From positions 1 through 64,000 of the forward strand of contig NZ_SUPW01000001.1 of assembly GCF_013337285.1 (NCBI RefSeq): a stretch of 64,000 bases of DNA, written 5' to 3'. The position numbers and the translations under genes are program-made. Position 1 is the first letter of the stretch. Every line of letters starts with the position of its first letter. The stretch is from Agrobacterium tumefaciens (GTDB lineage: Bacteria; Pseudomonadota; Alphaproteobacteria; Rhizobiales; Rhizobiaceae). Shown piece after piece: positions 9,612 to 19,128 of this stretch. Below the pieces are notes generated by a model, which was given only the letters and a program-made list of their open reading frames with translations, did not search any database and was not told where the DNA came from.

Positions 9612-9645
9612 GAAGCCGGGTGAAGAGCCCGGCTTTTTCATTTTT
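9612..9645 (+). terminator. Rho-independent terminator after the DipM-like gene
   Basis: AGCCGGG (9614-9620) pairs with CCCGGCT (9628-9634) and is followed by a T-rich tract (TTTTTCATTTTT). It lies 22 bases after the stop codon. Confidence 0.85.
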
Positions 9646-9673
9646 GGGGTGATGCAAACGTCTCCACATATTC

Positions 9674-9745
9674 GACGTCATCTTCGGGCTCGACCCGAGG
9701 ATCCATGGTGTGCGGGGTTCTGGATCCTCGGGTCAAGTCCGAGGA
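9674..9745. repeat. Dispersed palindromic repeat, CCCGAGGATCC type
   Basis: Two small palindromes, TTCGGGCTCGACCCGAGGAT and ATCCTCGGGTCAAGTCCGAG, sit about 30 bases apart around a unique centre. The half-sites match those at 1-24, 27408-27492 and 46826-46914. It fills the gap between the DipM-like gene and the convergent mobB. Confidence 0.65.
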
Positions 9746-9789
9746 GAGAGTGCGGTCGAGCCTGAAACAGCCCCGTTTCCAACGCCGGC

Positions 9790-10305
9790 TTACCCTCTCA
9801 CCAACCCGACCGTCTTCTCGATGAAATCTGCAATCGTTGCGGTATCGTCGAGATCGAAAACCGGTAGAGCCGTGTCCGCTACCTCATGATCGGCGGCAAT
9901 TGCGATGATATGCGGATCGAGCGGCGCAAGCGGTTCGGTTTTCATCGCTTCCAGCCGGCGCGCCTCGATCTTCGGCACCGGCTCGTATTTATAACCTTCG
10001 ATCAGCACGAGATCGCAGGGGGCGAGGCGGGAGAGGATGGCCTCGAAGGACGGCTCGGGTTCGCCGCGCAATTCATGCATGATGGCGAAACGGGTGCCGG
10101 AAACGATGGTGACCTCATGCGCGCCGGCCTGCCGGTGACGCCAGCTATCGGCACCCACCTTGTCGATATCGAAATCATGATGGGCGTGCTTGATGGTGGA
10201 GACGCGGTAGCCGCGCGCTGTCAACTCGGTGACGATGCGCACCGCAAGGCCGGTCTTACCCGAATTTTTCCAGCCGGCAATGCCAAAGACCTTTTGTGCC
10301 GTCAT
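9790..10305 (-). CDS. mobB: Molybdopterin-guanine dinucleotide biosynthesis protein MobB
   Basis: A GTP-binding accessory protein for attaching GMP to molybdopterin. The P-loop GWKNSGKTGLAVRIV lies at about residues 10-24, followed by STIKHAHHDFDIDKVGADSW, a conserved MobB block. The start MTAQKVFGIAG at 10305 is preferred over an upstream ATG because the P-loop then sits at the usual position, giving 171 residues. It lies just downstream of mobA with a gap of about 36 bases, so the two are probably co-transcribed. Confidence 0.92.
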   Translation of the reverse strand: MTAQKVFGIAGWKNSGKTGLAVRIVTELTARGYRVSTIKHAHHDFDIDKVGADSWRHRQAGAHEVTIVSGTRFAIMHELRGEPEPSFEAILSRLAPCDLVLIEGYKYEPVPKIEARRLEAMKTEPLAPLDPHIIAIAADHEVADTALPVFDLDDTATIADFIEKTVGLVRG

Positions 10306-10341
10306 GGTTGCAGCTCCATCTCTTTGTTTCAACGCATTATC

Positions 10342-10974
10342 CTACTGGAAATGCTCTAGATGGCTACGCGCCAGCGCCAGCTCATCCGGGGTGTTGATGT
10401 TGAAGAATGGATCGAGGCTGCCCTTTGCCGTTTCCACCGGCGGGAAGGCCACACCGATGGTGACATGCCGGGCAAGATAAGCCCGGATACGGCGGTTCGC
10501 ATCCTTCTTCAGCCACTCCTCGAGATCGTCGGCAAGCGCCACCGGCCACAGCGCGAAGACGGGATGAAGCTGGCCGCTCGAGGCAGCGATGACGATCGTA
10601 TTGTCCGATATGTGTTCGCACAGCCGGGCGACGAGATCGTCGGGGAAAAACGGGCTGTCGGCAGGCGCGGTCAGGAAATGGCTGCCGGTGGCCTCGCGAT
10701 TGCGGAAATGCCGCATGCCGGCCAGAACACCGGCGAGTGGCCCGGCATGGCCGTTCAGCGTATCGGGCAACAGCGGCAGGCCGAAAGTTTCCGCCCAGTC
10801 GCCCTTGTCTTTGATGGCGGCATTGATGGTGACATCAGAGACCTGTGGCGCAATGCGGCGCACGACGTGGGAAAGCAACGGCGCATCGCCCAGCATCACC
10901 ATCGCCTTGTTGGTGCCCATGCGCCGCGACAGGCCACCGGCGAGCACGAGACCGGGTATCTGAAGGGCGCTCAT
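10342..10974 (-). CDS. mobA: Molybdenum cofactor guanylyltransferase MobA
   Basis: A 210-residue nucleotidyltransferase that joins GMP to molybdopterin to form the bis-MGD cofactor. The N-terminal [19 protein letters not shown] is the classic GTP-binding signature, and [15 protein letters not shown] contains the metal-binding Asp. It overlaps the upstream transporter gene by four bases, so mobA and mobB may be read from that transporter's transcript. Confidence 0.93.
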   Translation of the reverse strand: MSALQIPGLVLAGGLSRRMGTNKAMVMLGDAPLLSHVVRRIAPQVSDVTINAAIKDKGDWAETFGLPLLPDTLNGHAGPLAGVLAGMRHFRNREATGSHFLTAPADSPFFPDDLVARLCEHISDNTIVIAASSGQLHPVFALWPVALADDLEEWLKKDANRRIRAYLARHVTIGVAFPPVETAKGSLDPFFNINTPDELALARSHLEHFQ

Positions 10975-12170
10975 TGCCGCTGTTCCTGCAGCCTTACGAC
11001 ATAGGTGGTGAGAAGGGCGACAAGGCCGGTCGCCAGCATCACCATGAGGAGCGGCCAGGTTCCATCTTCTTTTGAGAGGACCGATGAGGCAAGCACGGAA
11101 AGGGCGGCACCGCCGCCGATGGTCATCGCACCGCCAAGACCGGAGGCGGAACCGGCCAGATGCGGCTGGACGCTGACCATGCCGGCATTGGCGCTAGGCA
11201 GTGTCACGCCGTTGCCGACGCCGATCAGGGCAAGCGGCACGAAGAACGCATAGGCGCTTTCCGCCCCGCCGGTAATCAGTATGATAGTCGTGACGATGCC
11301 GGCAATGGCGATGACATTGCCCGACAGCATCATGCGGGTGATGCCGATCTGGCTGGCATAACGGCCGGAGACGAAATTGCCGAGCATGTAACCGCTGGCC
11401 ATGAAGAAGAACTGCAGGCCGAGCATGGCCGGGGCAAGCCCATAAAGCACGCTGCCGACAAAGGGTGCGCCGCCGAGGAATGAAAAGAACATGCCCGACG
11501 AGAAGGTCGAGGTCAGCGCATAACCCCAGAACAGCGGCGAGCGCAGAAGTTCCGGCCAGGCGTGGAACTGCTGTGAAAAACTCGCCGATTTATTGTGGTT
11601 GGTTTCGCCGAGATCGAACCATGCGAGCGCCAGAATGCCGACGCCAAGCAGGGCAAGGAGTGCGAAGCTCGACTGCCAGCCGGAAATGTCGTTGAGCAAC
11701 CCGCCGACAGTTGGGCCAACCATCGGCACCACCGACATGCCCATGGTTACATAGCCGATCATTGAGGCGGCCTGTTCCATTGGCACCATGTCGCGCACGA
11801 TGGCGCGGGCCAGCACGAAGCCGGAAACGACGGCCGCCTGTGCGACGCGCCCGATCATGAAGACGGTGATATTCGGCGCCAGCATGCAGACCAGCGTGGC
11901 GGCGATCATGATCGCGATGCTGGCAAGCATGACCGGCCGGCGGCCGAAGAGATCGGAAAGCGGGCCGATGAGAAGTTGCAGACAGGCGGTGGCGGCAAGA
12001 TATCCCGAAACCGCAAATTGCATCACCGCGTAATCGGTCTCGAAATAGAGCGCCATGGCCGCAAGCGAGGGTAGGAACACATTCATGCACAGCGCCGCGA
12101 CGCCGGCGATGACGACCAGCGTGATGATGTGGGGTGGGGTGGTTCGATCGAGAAAACGGCCGCTTTTCAT
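10971..12170 (-). CDS. MFS drug efflux transporter, Bcr/CflA type
   Basis: A 399-residue protein with 12 predicted membrane helices. The loop after helix 2 reads [14 protein letters not shown], the major facilitator motif A, and [19 protein letters not shown] after helix 4 matches the Bcr/CflA drug:proton antiporter group. The substrate cannot be told from sequence. It is directly upstream of mobA (4-base overlap) and begins one base after the end of the EamA transporter gene, so the four minus-strand genes look like one unit. Confidence 0.85.
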   Translation of the reverse strand: MKSGRFLDRTTPPHIITLVVIAGVAALCMNVFLPSLAAMALYFETDYAVMQFAVSGYLAATACLQLLIGPLSDLFGRRPVMLASIAIMIAATLVCMLAPNITVFMIGRVAQAAVVSGFVLARAIVRDMVPMEQAASMIGYVTMGMSVVPMVGPTVGGLLNDISGWQSSFALLALLGVGILALAWFDLGETNHNKSASFSQQFHAWPELLRSPLFWGYALTSTFSSGMFFSFLGGAPFVGSVLYGLAPAMLGLQFFFMASGYMLGNFVSGRYASQIGITRMMLSGNVIAIAGIVTTIILITGGAESAYAFFVPLALIGVGNGVTLPSANAGMVSVQPHLAGSASGLGGAMTIGGGAALSVLASSVLSKEDGTWPLLMVMLATGLVALLTTYVVRLQEQRQ

Positions 12171-12171
12171 G

Positions 12172-13140
12172 TCATTCTCCCGCCTCTTCCGTAACGGCAG
12201 TTTTCGTTACGGAAGCCGGTCGCACCGTGGTCGCGGCCGTCGGTGTCGCGGCCGCGCGCTTGGCCATCTGCGAACGTTTACGCAGGCTTTCACGATAGAA
12301 AGTGTAGAGACCCGAACCGATGACGATCATCGCGCCGACGATCGTGAAAGTGTCGATTTTTTCGTTGAAGAAGAACACGCCAATCATGAAACCCCAGAGC
12401 AGGCCGGTATAACGGAAGGGCGCGACGAAGGAGATTTCGCCTGATCGCATGGCGAGAATGATCGCCTGATAACCGACCAGCACCAGAATGGCCGAAGCGG
12501 CCAGATGCGAGACGATCGTGACATTCATCGGCTGCCAGCCGCCGAAAGGCACGATCAGCAGGCCGCCCACCGCCATGTTGACGGTGGCGGTGATGACGGT
12601 AATCGCAAGCGAGGGCACATCGGCATACATTTTCCGGGTCAGGAGATCACGTGCGGCGGTGACGGCGAGCGATGCGACGACCAGCAGCGCGCCGGGGGTA
12701 AAACCTTCCGGGCCGGGCCGGATAATGACGAGCACGCCGATGAAACCGACGATGATGGCCACCCAGCGCCGCCAGCCGACCGGTTCGCGCAGGAACAATG
12801 CGGCCCCCAGCGTCACCACCAGCGGCAGGGACTGCAATATGGCCGATGCGTTGGAAAATTCGATGAGGCCCAGCGCGGTCAGATAAAGCACCGCGGCAGT
12901 CACTTCGCAGAGACAGCGCAGGATGATGATGGGCCGCAGCAGGGTTTTCAGTGGTCTCAGCGCGCCGAAATGCCGGGCGGCGATATAAATCAGCACCACG
13001 GTCATGATGCCGCGCACGAACATGATCTGGCCGGTGTTGATGTAGGGTGTGACGGATTTCGTCAGGGCGTCGTTGGCCGTGAAGCTTGCCATGGCGAGCG
13101 CCATGAAAAGCGCGCCGCGCGTATTGTCCGTCAATGCCAT
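12172..13140 (-). CDS. EamA/DMT-family transporter
   Basis: A 322-residue protein with ten hydrophobic segments arranged as two EamA repeats (about residues 10-140 and 150-285), the architecture of drug/metabolite transporters. The C-terminal 35 residues are a Lys/Ala/Thr-rich cytoplasmic tail. Substrate unknown; export of a metabolite is the usual role of the family. It is the first gene of the minus-strand run to mobB. Confidence 0.85.
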   Translation of the reverse strand: MALTDNTRGALFMALAMASFTANDALTKSVTPYINTGQIMFVRGIMTVVLIYIAARHFGALRPLKTLLRPIIILRCLCEVTAAVLYLTALGLIEFSNASAILQSLPLVVTLGAALFLREPVGWRRWVAIIVGFIGVLVIIRPGPEGFTPGALLVVASLAVTAARDLLTRKMYADVPSLAITVITATVNMAVGGLLIVPFGGWQPMNVTIVSHLAASAILVLVGYQAIILAMRSGEISFVAPFRYTGLLWGFMIGVFFFNEKIDTFTIVGAMIVIGSGLYTFYRESLRKRSQMAKRAAATPTAATTVRPASVTKTAVTEEAGE

Positions 13141-13302
13141 TCCATACGATCCCAGACCATGCGCAGTTTTACCCGGACCGACCTTTCAGACGGTTTCGGG
13201 CGGCCTCGCGGGCGCGACGACGCATTCCTCCATGTAAAGAGACGTGACACGGCCAAGCCGGCAATTCAACCGCTTATATAGATAGGTGACAAAGAAAGCG
13301 GC

Positions 13303-14352
13303 TCAGCCGCCCGTCACGCTCATATGGCGGGCGACGGCGGGGCGTTTGTGGGTGCGGTCGATGATGAAATCATGCCCCTTCGGCTTTCGCAGAAGGGCTT
13401 CATCGATGGCGCTGGACAGATAGACGTCGCTGTCGGAAGCGCGCAGCGCCGTGCGCAGATCGGCCGTATCGTCCTGGCCCAGACACATATAAAGCGTGCC
13501 GGTGCAGGTCAGGCGGACACGGTTGCAGCTTTCGCAGAAATTATGGGTCATCGGCGTAATGAAGCCGAGCCGGCCGCCGGTTTCCTCCACCGTTACGTAA
13601 CGGGCGGGGCCGCCGGTCTGGTAATCGCTGTCGATGAGCGTGAAGCTCTTTTCCAGATCGGCGCGCAACTGCGACAGCGGCAGATAGCGGTCGGTGCGGT
13701 CTTCCTCGATCTCACCCATCGGCATGGTTTCGATGACAGTCAGGTCCATGCCGCGACCATGGGCAAAACGCATGATTTCAGGCATTTCGGTGTCGTTGAA
13801 ATCCTTCAGCGCCACGGCGTTGAGCTTGACCTTGATGCCGGCGGCCTGCGCGGCATCCAGCCCTTCCATGACACGGTCGATATCACCCCAGCGGGTGATC
13901 TGGCGGAATTTATCGCGGTCGAGCGTGTCGAGCGAGACGTTGATGCGCTTGACACCGCAATCGGCCAGCTCATCGGCATATTTGGCAAGCTGCGAGCCAT
14001 TGGTGGTCAGCGTCAGTTCGTCCAATGTGCCGTTGCGCACATGGCGGCCGAGATTCCGAACCAGCGACATGATGTTCTTGCGCACCAGCGGCTCGCCGCC
14101 GGTGAGCCTGAGCTTGCGCACGCCGCGCGTTATGAAGACGGAACAGAGCCGGTCGAGTTCTTCCAGCGTCAGAAGGTCCTTCTTCGGCAAGAAGGTCATG
14201 TGCTCGGACATGCAATAGGTGCAGCGGAAATCGCAGCGGTCGGTGACTGAAACGCGCAGATAGGTAATGGCGCGGCCGAAGGGATCCACCATCGGTGCGT
14301 TGTTTTCCGTCAGGAATTGCGCTTTTTCAAGCGATCCGGGGAAACTGTTCAC
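13303..14352 (-). CDS. moaA: GTP 3',8-cyclase MoaA
   Basis: A radical SAM enzyme for the first step of molybdenum cofactor synthesis, GTP to 3',8-cyclo-GTP. The SAM cluster motif is CDFRCTYCM, the second cluster motif is [13 protein letters not shown], and the protein ends in the Gly-Gly needed for activity. I start it at GTG 14352 ([11 protein letters not shown]), which has GAGG eight bases upstream and gives 349 residues. An alternative ATG at 14292 would also keep the catalytic domain. It faces the DUF971 gene divergently. Confidence 0.95.
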   Translation of the reverse strand: MNSFPGSLEKAQFLTENNAPMVDPFGRAITYLRVSVTDRCDFRCTYCMSEHMTFLPKKDLLTLEELDRLCSVFITRGVRKLRLTGGEPLVRKNIMSLVRNLGRHVRNGTLDELTLTTNGSQLAKYADELADCGVKRINVSLDTLDRDKFRQITRWGDIDRVMEGLDAAQAAGIKVKLNAVALKDFNDTEMPEIMRFAHGRGMDLTVIETMPMGEIEEDRTDRYLPLSQLRADLEKSFTLIDSDYQTGGPARYVTVEETGGRLGFITPMTHNFCESCNRVRLTCTGTLYMCLGQDDTADLRTALRASDSDVYLSSAIDEALLRKPKGHDFIIDRTHKRPAVARHMSVTGG

Positions 14353-14459
14353 GTCTCCATCCTCATTGCGCGATGCGCCTTTCAAATGATGTAGTGGCTT
14401 GCCTATCGTGAGGCAAGTCCGTAATTTTGACGCATATGATGAGCTTACGGAAGTGAAAA

Positions 14460-14828
14460 ATGAGTGATGTCTGGCCGACCGAGCTGCTGGTGTCGAAAGA
14501 CCGGCGGGAATTGACGGTTTCCTTTGACGATGGAAGCGTTTATCGGCTTCCCGCCGAGATGTTGCGGGTGCTTTCACCCTCGGCGGAAGTGCAGGGTCAC
14601 GGGCCGGGACAAAAGGTCACGGTACCCGGCAAACGCAATGTCACCATCCGCTCGATGGTCGCGACCGGCAATTATGCGGTTCGCATCGTTTTCGACGACG
14701 GCCATGACAGCGGTATCTACACCTGGAAATATCTGAGGGAACTGGGCGAAACCGGCGACGCACTGTTTGACGATTATCAACGGCAGCTTGCTGAAAAGGG
14801 CTTGAGCAGGGAGCCGCTATCCCGGTAG
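14460..14828 (+). CDS. DUF971 domain protein
   Basis: A 122-residue protein that is almost entirely a DUF971 domain, the fold found at the N-terminus of gamma-butyrobetaine hydroxylases. Recognisable blocks are [20 protein letters not shown] and [20 protein letters not shown]. Stand-alone members have been linked to iron-sulfur protein handling, but the role here is not established. It is divergent from moaA, an iron-sulfur enzyme, which fits but does not prove that link. Confidence 0.85.
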   Translation: MSDVWPTELLVSKDRRELTVSFDDGSVYRLPAEMLRVLSPSAEVQGHGPGQKVTVPGKRNVTIRSMVATGNYAVRIVFDDGHDSGIYTWKYLRELGETGDALFDDYQRQLAEKGLSREPLSR

Positions 14829-14879
14829 AAAAAGACGGGGGACGAAGCCCTCGTCCTATCAATTGCAACGGGGTGACGT

Positions 14880-16691
14880 GTGGCTGTCGAAGCGAACGGA
14901 AATGATCTGGCCCAGGTGGTCGTGCTTTTGGCGGCAGGTGTCGTCGCCGCGCCGATTTTCAAGCGTATCGGCCTCGGTTCGGTGCTGGGTTATCTGGCTG
15001 CCGGCCTGGTGATCGGTCCTTACGGGTTTGGTTTTTTCTCAGATTCGCAGGCCATTCTCCATATTGCCGAACTGGGCGTAGTGATGTTCCTGTTCATCAT
15101 CGGCCTTGAAATGCAGCCGTCGCGGCTGTGGTCGATGCGGCAGGATATTTTCGGGCTGGGCGCGCTGCAGGTGCTGGTGTGCATGGCGGGCCTGACGTTG
15201 ATCGGTGTCGGTCTTGGCTTTCCGGTCATCATGTCCTTCGTCGCTGGCACGGGTTTCGTGCTGACCTCGACGGCGATCGTCATGCAGATGCTGCAGGAAC
15301 GCAACAGCATGTCCAGCCTCAAGGGCCAGCGCATCATCGCCATCCTGCTGTTTGAGGATCTGGCCATCGTGCCGCTTCTGGCGCTTGTCGCCTTTCTCGG
15401 TTCGGGCGGCGAACATGTGACGCCCTCGGAGCGCTGGATTTCCGTGGGCATTGCGCTTGCCGCCGTTGGTGCGCTCATTCTTGCCGGGCGTTATCTGCTT
15501 AACCCGTTCTTCCGGCTGCTCGCCGCCTCCGGTGCGCGGGAGGTGATGACGGCTGCTGCGCTTCTCGTGGTGCTGGGATCTGCGCTGCTGATGCAGGTCA
15601 GCGGACTTTCCATGGCCATGGGCGCGTTTCTCGCCGGCGTGCTTTTGTCGGAATCTTCCTTCCGGCATCAGCTGGAAGCGGATATCGAGCCGTTTCGCGG
15701 TATTCTGCTCGGCCTGTTCTTCCTCGGCGTCGGCATGGCGATCGACCTTGCCGTCATCGGCTCCAACTGGCAGCTGGTGGTCGTCAGTGTGGCGGGCTAC
15801 ATGCTGCTCAAGGGTTTTCTGATCTATGGTGTGGCGCGGGCGCTCGGCACCACGCGCCGTGAGAGCCTGGAGCGGGCGGTGCTGATGGCGCAGGGCGGCG
15901 AATTCGCCTTCGTGCTTTATTCCGCCGCCGTTAGCGCCGGCATTCTCGACCGGGAGGCGAACGCCATCCTGACCGCGACCATCATCATCTCGATGGTGTT
16001 GACGCCGCTGATGGTCATTCTGCATGACCGGCTGGTGCCGGCGGCAGTTCCCAATACCGACGATCTCGACGTGCCTGAGAATGTCGAGGGCAGCATTCTC
16101 TTGATCGGCTTCGGGCGTTTCGGGCAGATCGTCAGCCAGCCGCTTCTGGCGCGTGGCTACACCCTGTCTCTCATCGACAAGGATGCCGACTTCGTGCGTG
16201 ACGCGGCGGAGTTCGGTTTCAAGGTCTATTATGGCGACGGATCGCGGGCGGAAATCCTGCATGCAGCCGGCGCCAGCACGGCGCGCGCGGTGCTCATCTG
16301 CGTCGATGACAAGGATGCGGCGGTGCGGATCGCGGAGATCGTCAAGCACGAGTTCCCGCTGGTTCCGGTTCTTGCCCGCGCCTATGACCGTGGCCACGCC
16401 ATCGATCTTCTGAAGGCGGGCGTCGATTACCAGATCCGTGAGACGCTGGAATCGGCGCTGAATTTCAGTGAGGAAGTGCTGGGCGCCATGGGCGAGGAGC
16501 GTGAGGACGCCGCCCGTCTGGTGGAGGAATTCCGCGACCGTGACGAGGAACGTTTCGCCATGGAGGTCGTCGGCGGCATCTATGCCGGCCGTTCGCTGAT
16601 CCGCGGCAATGCTCAGCCGGCCGACCTCGTCGCCGCACGCACTGCACGCGAGCGGGCGGAGCGGGAAAAGGCGGAAGCGGCGGAAGAATAG
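14880..16691 (+). CDS. Kef-type monovalent cation:proton antiporter (CPA2) with TrkA-N domain
   Basis: A 603-residue membrane protein. About 380 residues hold 12-13 hydrophobic helices of the Na+/H+ exchanger fold. A cytoplasmic Rossmann domain follows, with ILLIGFGRFGQIVSQPLL carrying GxGxxG and the NAD-binding acid in LIDKD. This is the KefB/KefC layout for potassium efflux. The C-terminal tail is rich in Glu, Arg and Ala. It starts at a GTG overlapping a GGGG ribosome site; no KefF/G-like partner gene is adjacent. Confidence 0.88.
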   Translation: MAVEANGNDLAQVVVLLAAGVVAAPIFKRIGLGSVLGYLAAGLVIGPYGFGFFSDSQAILHIAELGVVMFLFIIGLEMQPSRLWSMRQDIFGLGALQVLVCMAGLTLIGVGLGFPVIMSFVAGTGFVLTSTAIVMQMLQERNSMSSLKGQRIIAILLFEDLAIVPLLALVAFLGSGGEHVTPSERWISVGIALAAVGALILAGRYLLNPFFRLLAASGAREVMTAAALLVVLGSALLMQVSGLSMAMGAFLAGVLLSESSFRHQLEADIEPFRGILLGLFFLGVGMAIDLAVIGSNWQLVVVSVAGYMLLKGFLIYGVARALGTTRRESLERAVLMAQGGEFAFVLYSAAVSAGILDREANAILTATIIISMVLTPLMVILHDRLVPAAVPNTDDLDVPENVEGSILLIGFGRFGQIVSQPLLARGYTLSLIDKDADFVRDAAEFGFKVYYGDGSRAEILHAAGASTARAVLICVDDKDAAVRIAEIVKHEFPLVPVLARAYDRGHAIDLLKAGVDYQIRETLESALNFSEEVLGAMGEEREDAARLVEEFRDRDEERFAMEVVGGIYAGRSLIRGNAQPADLVAARTARERAEREKAEAAEE

Positions 16692-16733
16692 GCGTAGTCC
16701 CGATATACCGGTTTTAACAGGGTTGGAATTGAC

Positions 16734-17342
16734 ATGACGATCATTCACACGGTTGAGGAATTGAAGGCCATCTATGACGGAACCAGCGAAGCGTCGATCG
16801 CCAAGGTAACGGCCACGCTGACGGCCGAATACCGGCTGATGATTGAGGCGTCACCCTTTCTGGCGCTGGCGACTGTGGGGCCGGAAGGCATGGACTGTTC
16901 GCCGCGTGGTGACAGGGGCGGTGTCGTGCGGGTAGCGGATGACAAGACAGTGCTGCTGCCGGACTGGCGCGGCAACAACCGTGTCGACTCCCTTTTGAAT
17001 ATCGTGCGTGACCCGCGGGTGGCGCTGATGTTCCTGATCCCCGGTTCGAATACCACGATGCGCATCAACGGCCGGGCCGTGGTCTCCGTCGATCCGGAGC
17101 TGCTGCAAAGCTTCGAGATGGATGGCAAACATCCGCGCACCGTCATCGTGATGACGATTGATGAGGTCTATTTCCAGTGTGCCAGGGCGCTGATGCGCTC
17201 GGAACTGTGGAACCCGGAACACTTCGTCGAACCGGCGTCGCTACCCACGCCGGGTGTGCTGCTGAAAGCCGCGAAAGCGGAGTTCGATCAGGAAACCTAT
17301 GACCGCGAATGGGCGGCCCGGGCAGCGGCTACGATGTGGTGA
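16734..17342 (+). CDS. Pyridoxamine 5'-phosphate oxidase-family FMN-binding protein
   Basis: A 202-residue split-barrel flavin protein. The region FLALATVGPEGMDCSPRGDR is the N-terminal strand pair of the fold, and VALMFLIPGSNTTMRINGRA carries the FMN-contacting strands. The group with GDRGG and the long C-terminal extension ending near ERAAxTMW-type sequence is a distinct stand-alone subfamily; its reaction is not known. It is 42 bases after the Kef-type gene and may be co-transcribed. Confidence 0.8.
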   Translation: MTIIHTVEELKAIYDGTSEASIAKVTATLTAEYRLMIEASPFLALATVGPEGMDCSPRGDRGGVVRVADDKTVLLPDWRGNNRVDSLLNIVRDPRVALMFLIPGSNTTMRINGRAVVSVDPELLQSFEMDGKHPRTVIVMTIDEVYFQCARALMRSELWNPEHFVEPASLPTPGVLLKAAKAEFDQETYDREWAARAAATMW

Positions 17343-17403
17343 GGGGCTTGTCGCGAAGAGTACCTCATAGCGATGCAACGATAGGCCGACGTCTTTCCTA
17401 TTT

Positions 17404-17519
17404 CCTCATTCCTGTGCTCGTTACAGGAATCCAGTCGACGCGCGTCTGCGCGGCGGAGAGAGTTTTACAGCCCAAGGACCTGGGCTGGCCAGATTTCTGT
17501 GACAGGCACAGGAATGAGG
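17404..17519. repeat. RIME-like intergenic mosaic palindrome, divergent copy
   Basis: A 116-base element with perfect 14-base inverted ends (CCTCATTCCTGTGC at 17404-17417 and GCACAGGAATGAGG at 17506-17519). The inside holds AATCCAGTCGACGCGCGTC and a CAGCCC...GGGCTGG hairpin also seen in the copy at 6095-6206. It lies between convergent genes. Confidence 0.7.
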
Positions 17520-17568
17520 GTAGGGGAAGTAGCGTGGTTTTAGCGCACCCAAACTGGCGCGATACGCG

Positions 17569-18639
17569 TCACGTCCGGTAAATGAGCCAGTTCTTGCCGG
17601 TATAGTTCTTCTGCATGCCATCCTCGTAAAAGATGGAGCGGTTTCTGCCGGTTTCCTTGGCGTGGTAGAGCGCCGTATCGGCATGGCCATAAAGCTCGCC
17701 CGGATTGTTGGCCTGCGAAGCGGAAGCGAAACCGATGGAGATCGTCACCGTGCCATAGTCGGCGCCCGATCTTGAATTGCGGAACGGTGTGCTTTCCAGC
17801 GACAGGCGGATGCGCTCGCACATCACCATGACTTCCTCCGGCGTATTGCCGTCGAGAATGATGGCGAATTCCTCGCCGCCGCTTCTGGCGACGAAGCCGT
17901 CCTTGCGGACATTGGCGCGGATGACCGAGGCGACGGTCGCCAAAATCTTGTCGCCGACCGGATGGCCGAACGTGTCATTGATCCGCTTGAAATGGTCGAT
18001 ATCGAGCAGGACCAGCGACGTATATTGCAGGCCGATGGAGCTGTCATAGACGCAGGCCAGCCGGTCGTCGAAAGCCCGGCGGTTGGAAAGGCGCGTCAGC
18101 GAGTCGGTATTGGCGATGCGCTTATATTCATCCAGTTCCAGACGGACCTGATGCATTTCCTCGGCATGGCGATTGACGTCGTTAAACGCCTTCTCGCCAT
18201 CGATGATCTTCGTGCCCGTGGCTTCGGCCAGCAACAGGATCGCATTCTTCAGAATATTGGTGCTGGAGGCGTTCTTGTCATCGATGCGCTGGCGCGTTTC
18301 GCCAAGGATCCTGTTGTAGTTTTCGATGGAGGATTGTTCCCGCCGCAATGTGCCCAGCAACGCTTCCAGTTCGCGCCTGAGCTTTTCATGCGCGTCGTCG
18401 ATGGCCCTGACCGGATTGCTTTCGCCGTGGCGCGTGGAGAGTTCGTCCAGATCTTCCTGCGTGGCCCGGCTTCCAAGCGCCGCCAGATCTTTCGTCAGCG
18501 CCGGGTTCGAGCCGATATAGGCTTCGTAGAAAAGGCTGTAATTACGCGGGATCGGCGAAACACCCATGCTCCGCATGGCGTAGGCAATCTGTCCGGCAAT
18601 GTCGGGTCCCGTTGTTTTGGGCGTGGATGCCGTGTTCAT
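17569..18639 (-). CDS. Diguanylate cyclase (GGDEF), possibly DgcB
   Basis: A soluble protein with a C-terminal GGDEF domain that makes cyclic di-GMP. The active site is SGGEEFAIIL, and DIDHFKRINDTFGHPVGD is the preceding metal and substrate block. The N-terminal 180 residues are helical with no recognised sensor domain. The inhibitory I-site position reads RKDG instead of RxxD. The start is ATG 18639 rather than the adjacent TTG. From memory the Agrobacterium tumefaciens enzyme DgcB has this size and lies in this part of the circular chromosome, but I cannot confirm identity. Confidence 0.88.
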   Translation of the reverse strand: MNTASTPKTTGPDIAGQIAYAMRSMGVSPIPRNYSLFYEAYIGSNPALTKDLAALGSRATQEDLDELSTRHGESNPVRAIDDAHEKLRRELEALLGTLRREQSSIENYNRILGETRQRIDDKNASSTNILKNAILLLAEATGTKIIDGEKAFNDVNRHAEEMHQVRLELDEYKRIANTDSLTRLSNRRAFDDRLACVYDSSIGLQYTSLVLLDIDHFKRINDTFGHPVGDKILATVASVIRANVRKDGFVARSGGEEFAIILDGNTPEEVMVMCERIRLSLESTPFRNSRSGADYGTVTISIGFASASQANNPGELYGHADTALYHAKETGRNRSIFYEDGMQKNYTGKNWLIYRT

Positions 18640-19128
18640 CAAGAAACTCCAGTGAGTCTGCTTATAGACAATGATTATTATTATGTAGGCTGTTTTGGAA
18701 AGCTTAATTTATAGAAAACTAATTTTTGTTCCCGGAAATCCTGTTTTTGTTGATTTTTATCTTATTTAATTGATAATTATAAGTAATTTTCATTTTTATA
18801 GATTTCCGGAGTTTTTTACCTCTACTATTCGCCTTGGTGACAGCATCGTATTTATTCTGTCAATCCCGATAACGCTTTTCGAGTGATTTATTTTGGCACA
18901 GCAATACAGGGTGCCGGGATAGGAAATGTCGGGGCAGTGCATTTTTCAATTCCGCAAGACATGGCCTATAGGCGGCGAACTTCGTCGCTTATGTCTAAAC
19001 GCAAGAATCTTACAGTTTTTATTTGATGCTCTCAACGCCAAACGGCGCGGTTAGCGCCGGTATAGGGATGATATTTGTCAAGCTTTTGAAACAGTATGCC
19101 GTTTCGATCCGGTGGCTCTCAGACGGCG
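18640..19128. other. AT-rich intergenic region upstream of the diguanylate cyclase
   Basis: About 490 bases without a supported gene. The part 18660-18860 is strikingly AT-rich (runs such as ATTTAATTGATAATTATAAG) and should contain the promoter of the minus-strand cyclase gene. A small hairpin, GGCGC...GCGCC, lies around 19046-19061 downstream of moeA. A 42-codon plus-strand ORF at 18926-19054 has a badly spaced ribosome site and is not called. Confidence 0.5.

Noticed and set aside
18926..19054. 42-codon plus-strand ORF starting MSGQCIFQFRKTW
   Set aside because: The AGGA stands only two bases before the ATG, the peptide lacks recognisable features, and it lies downstream of convergent-side genes without a promoter.
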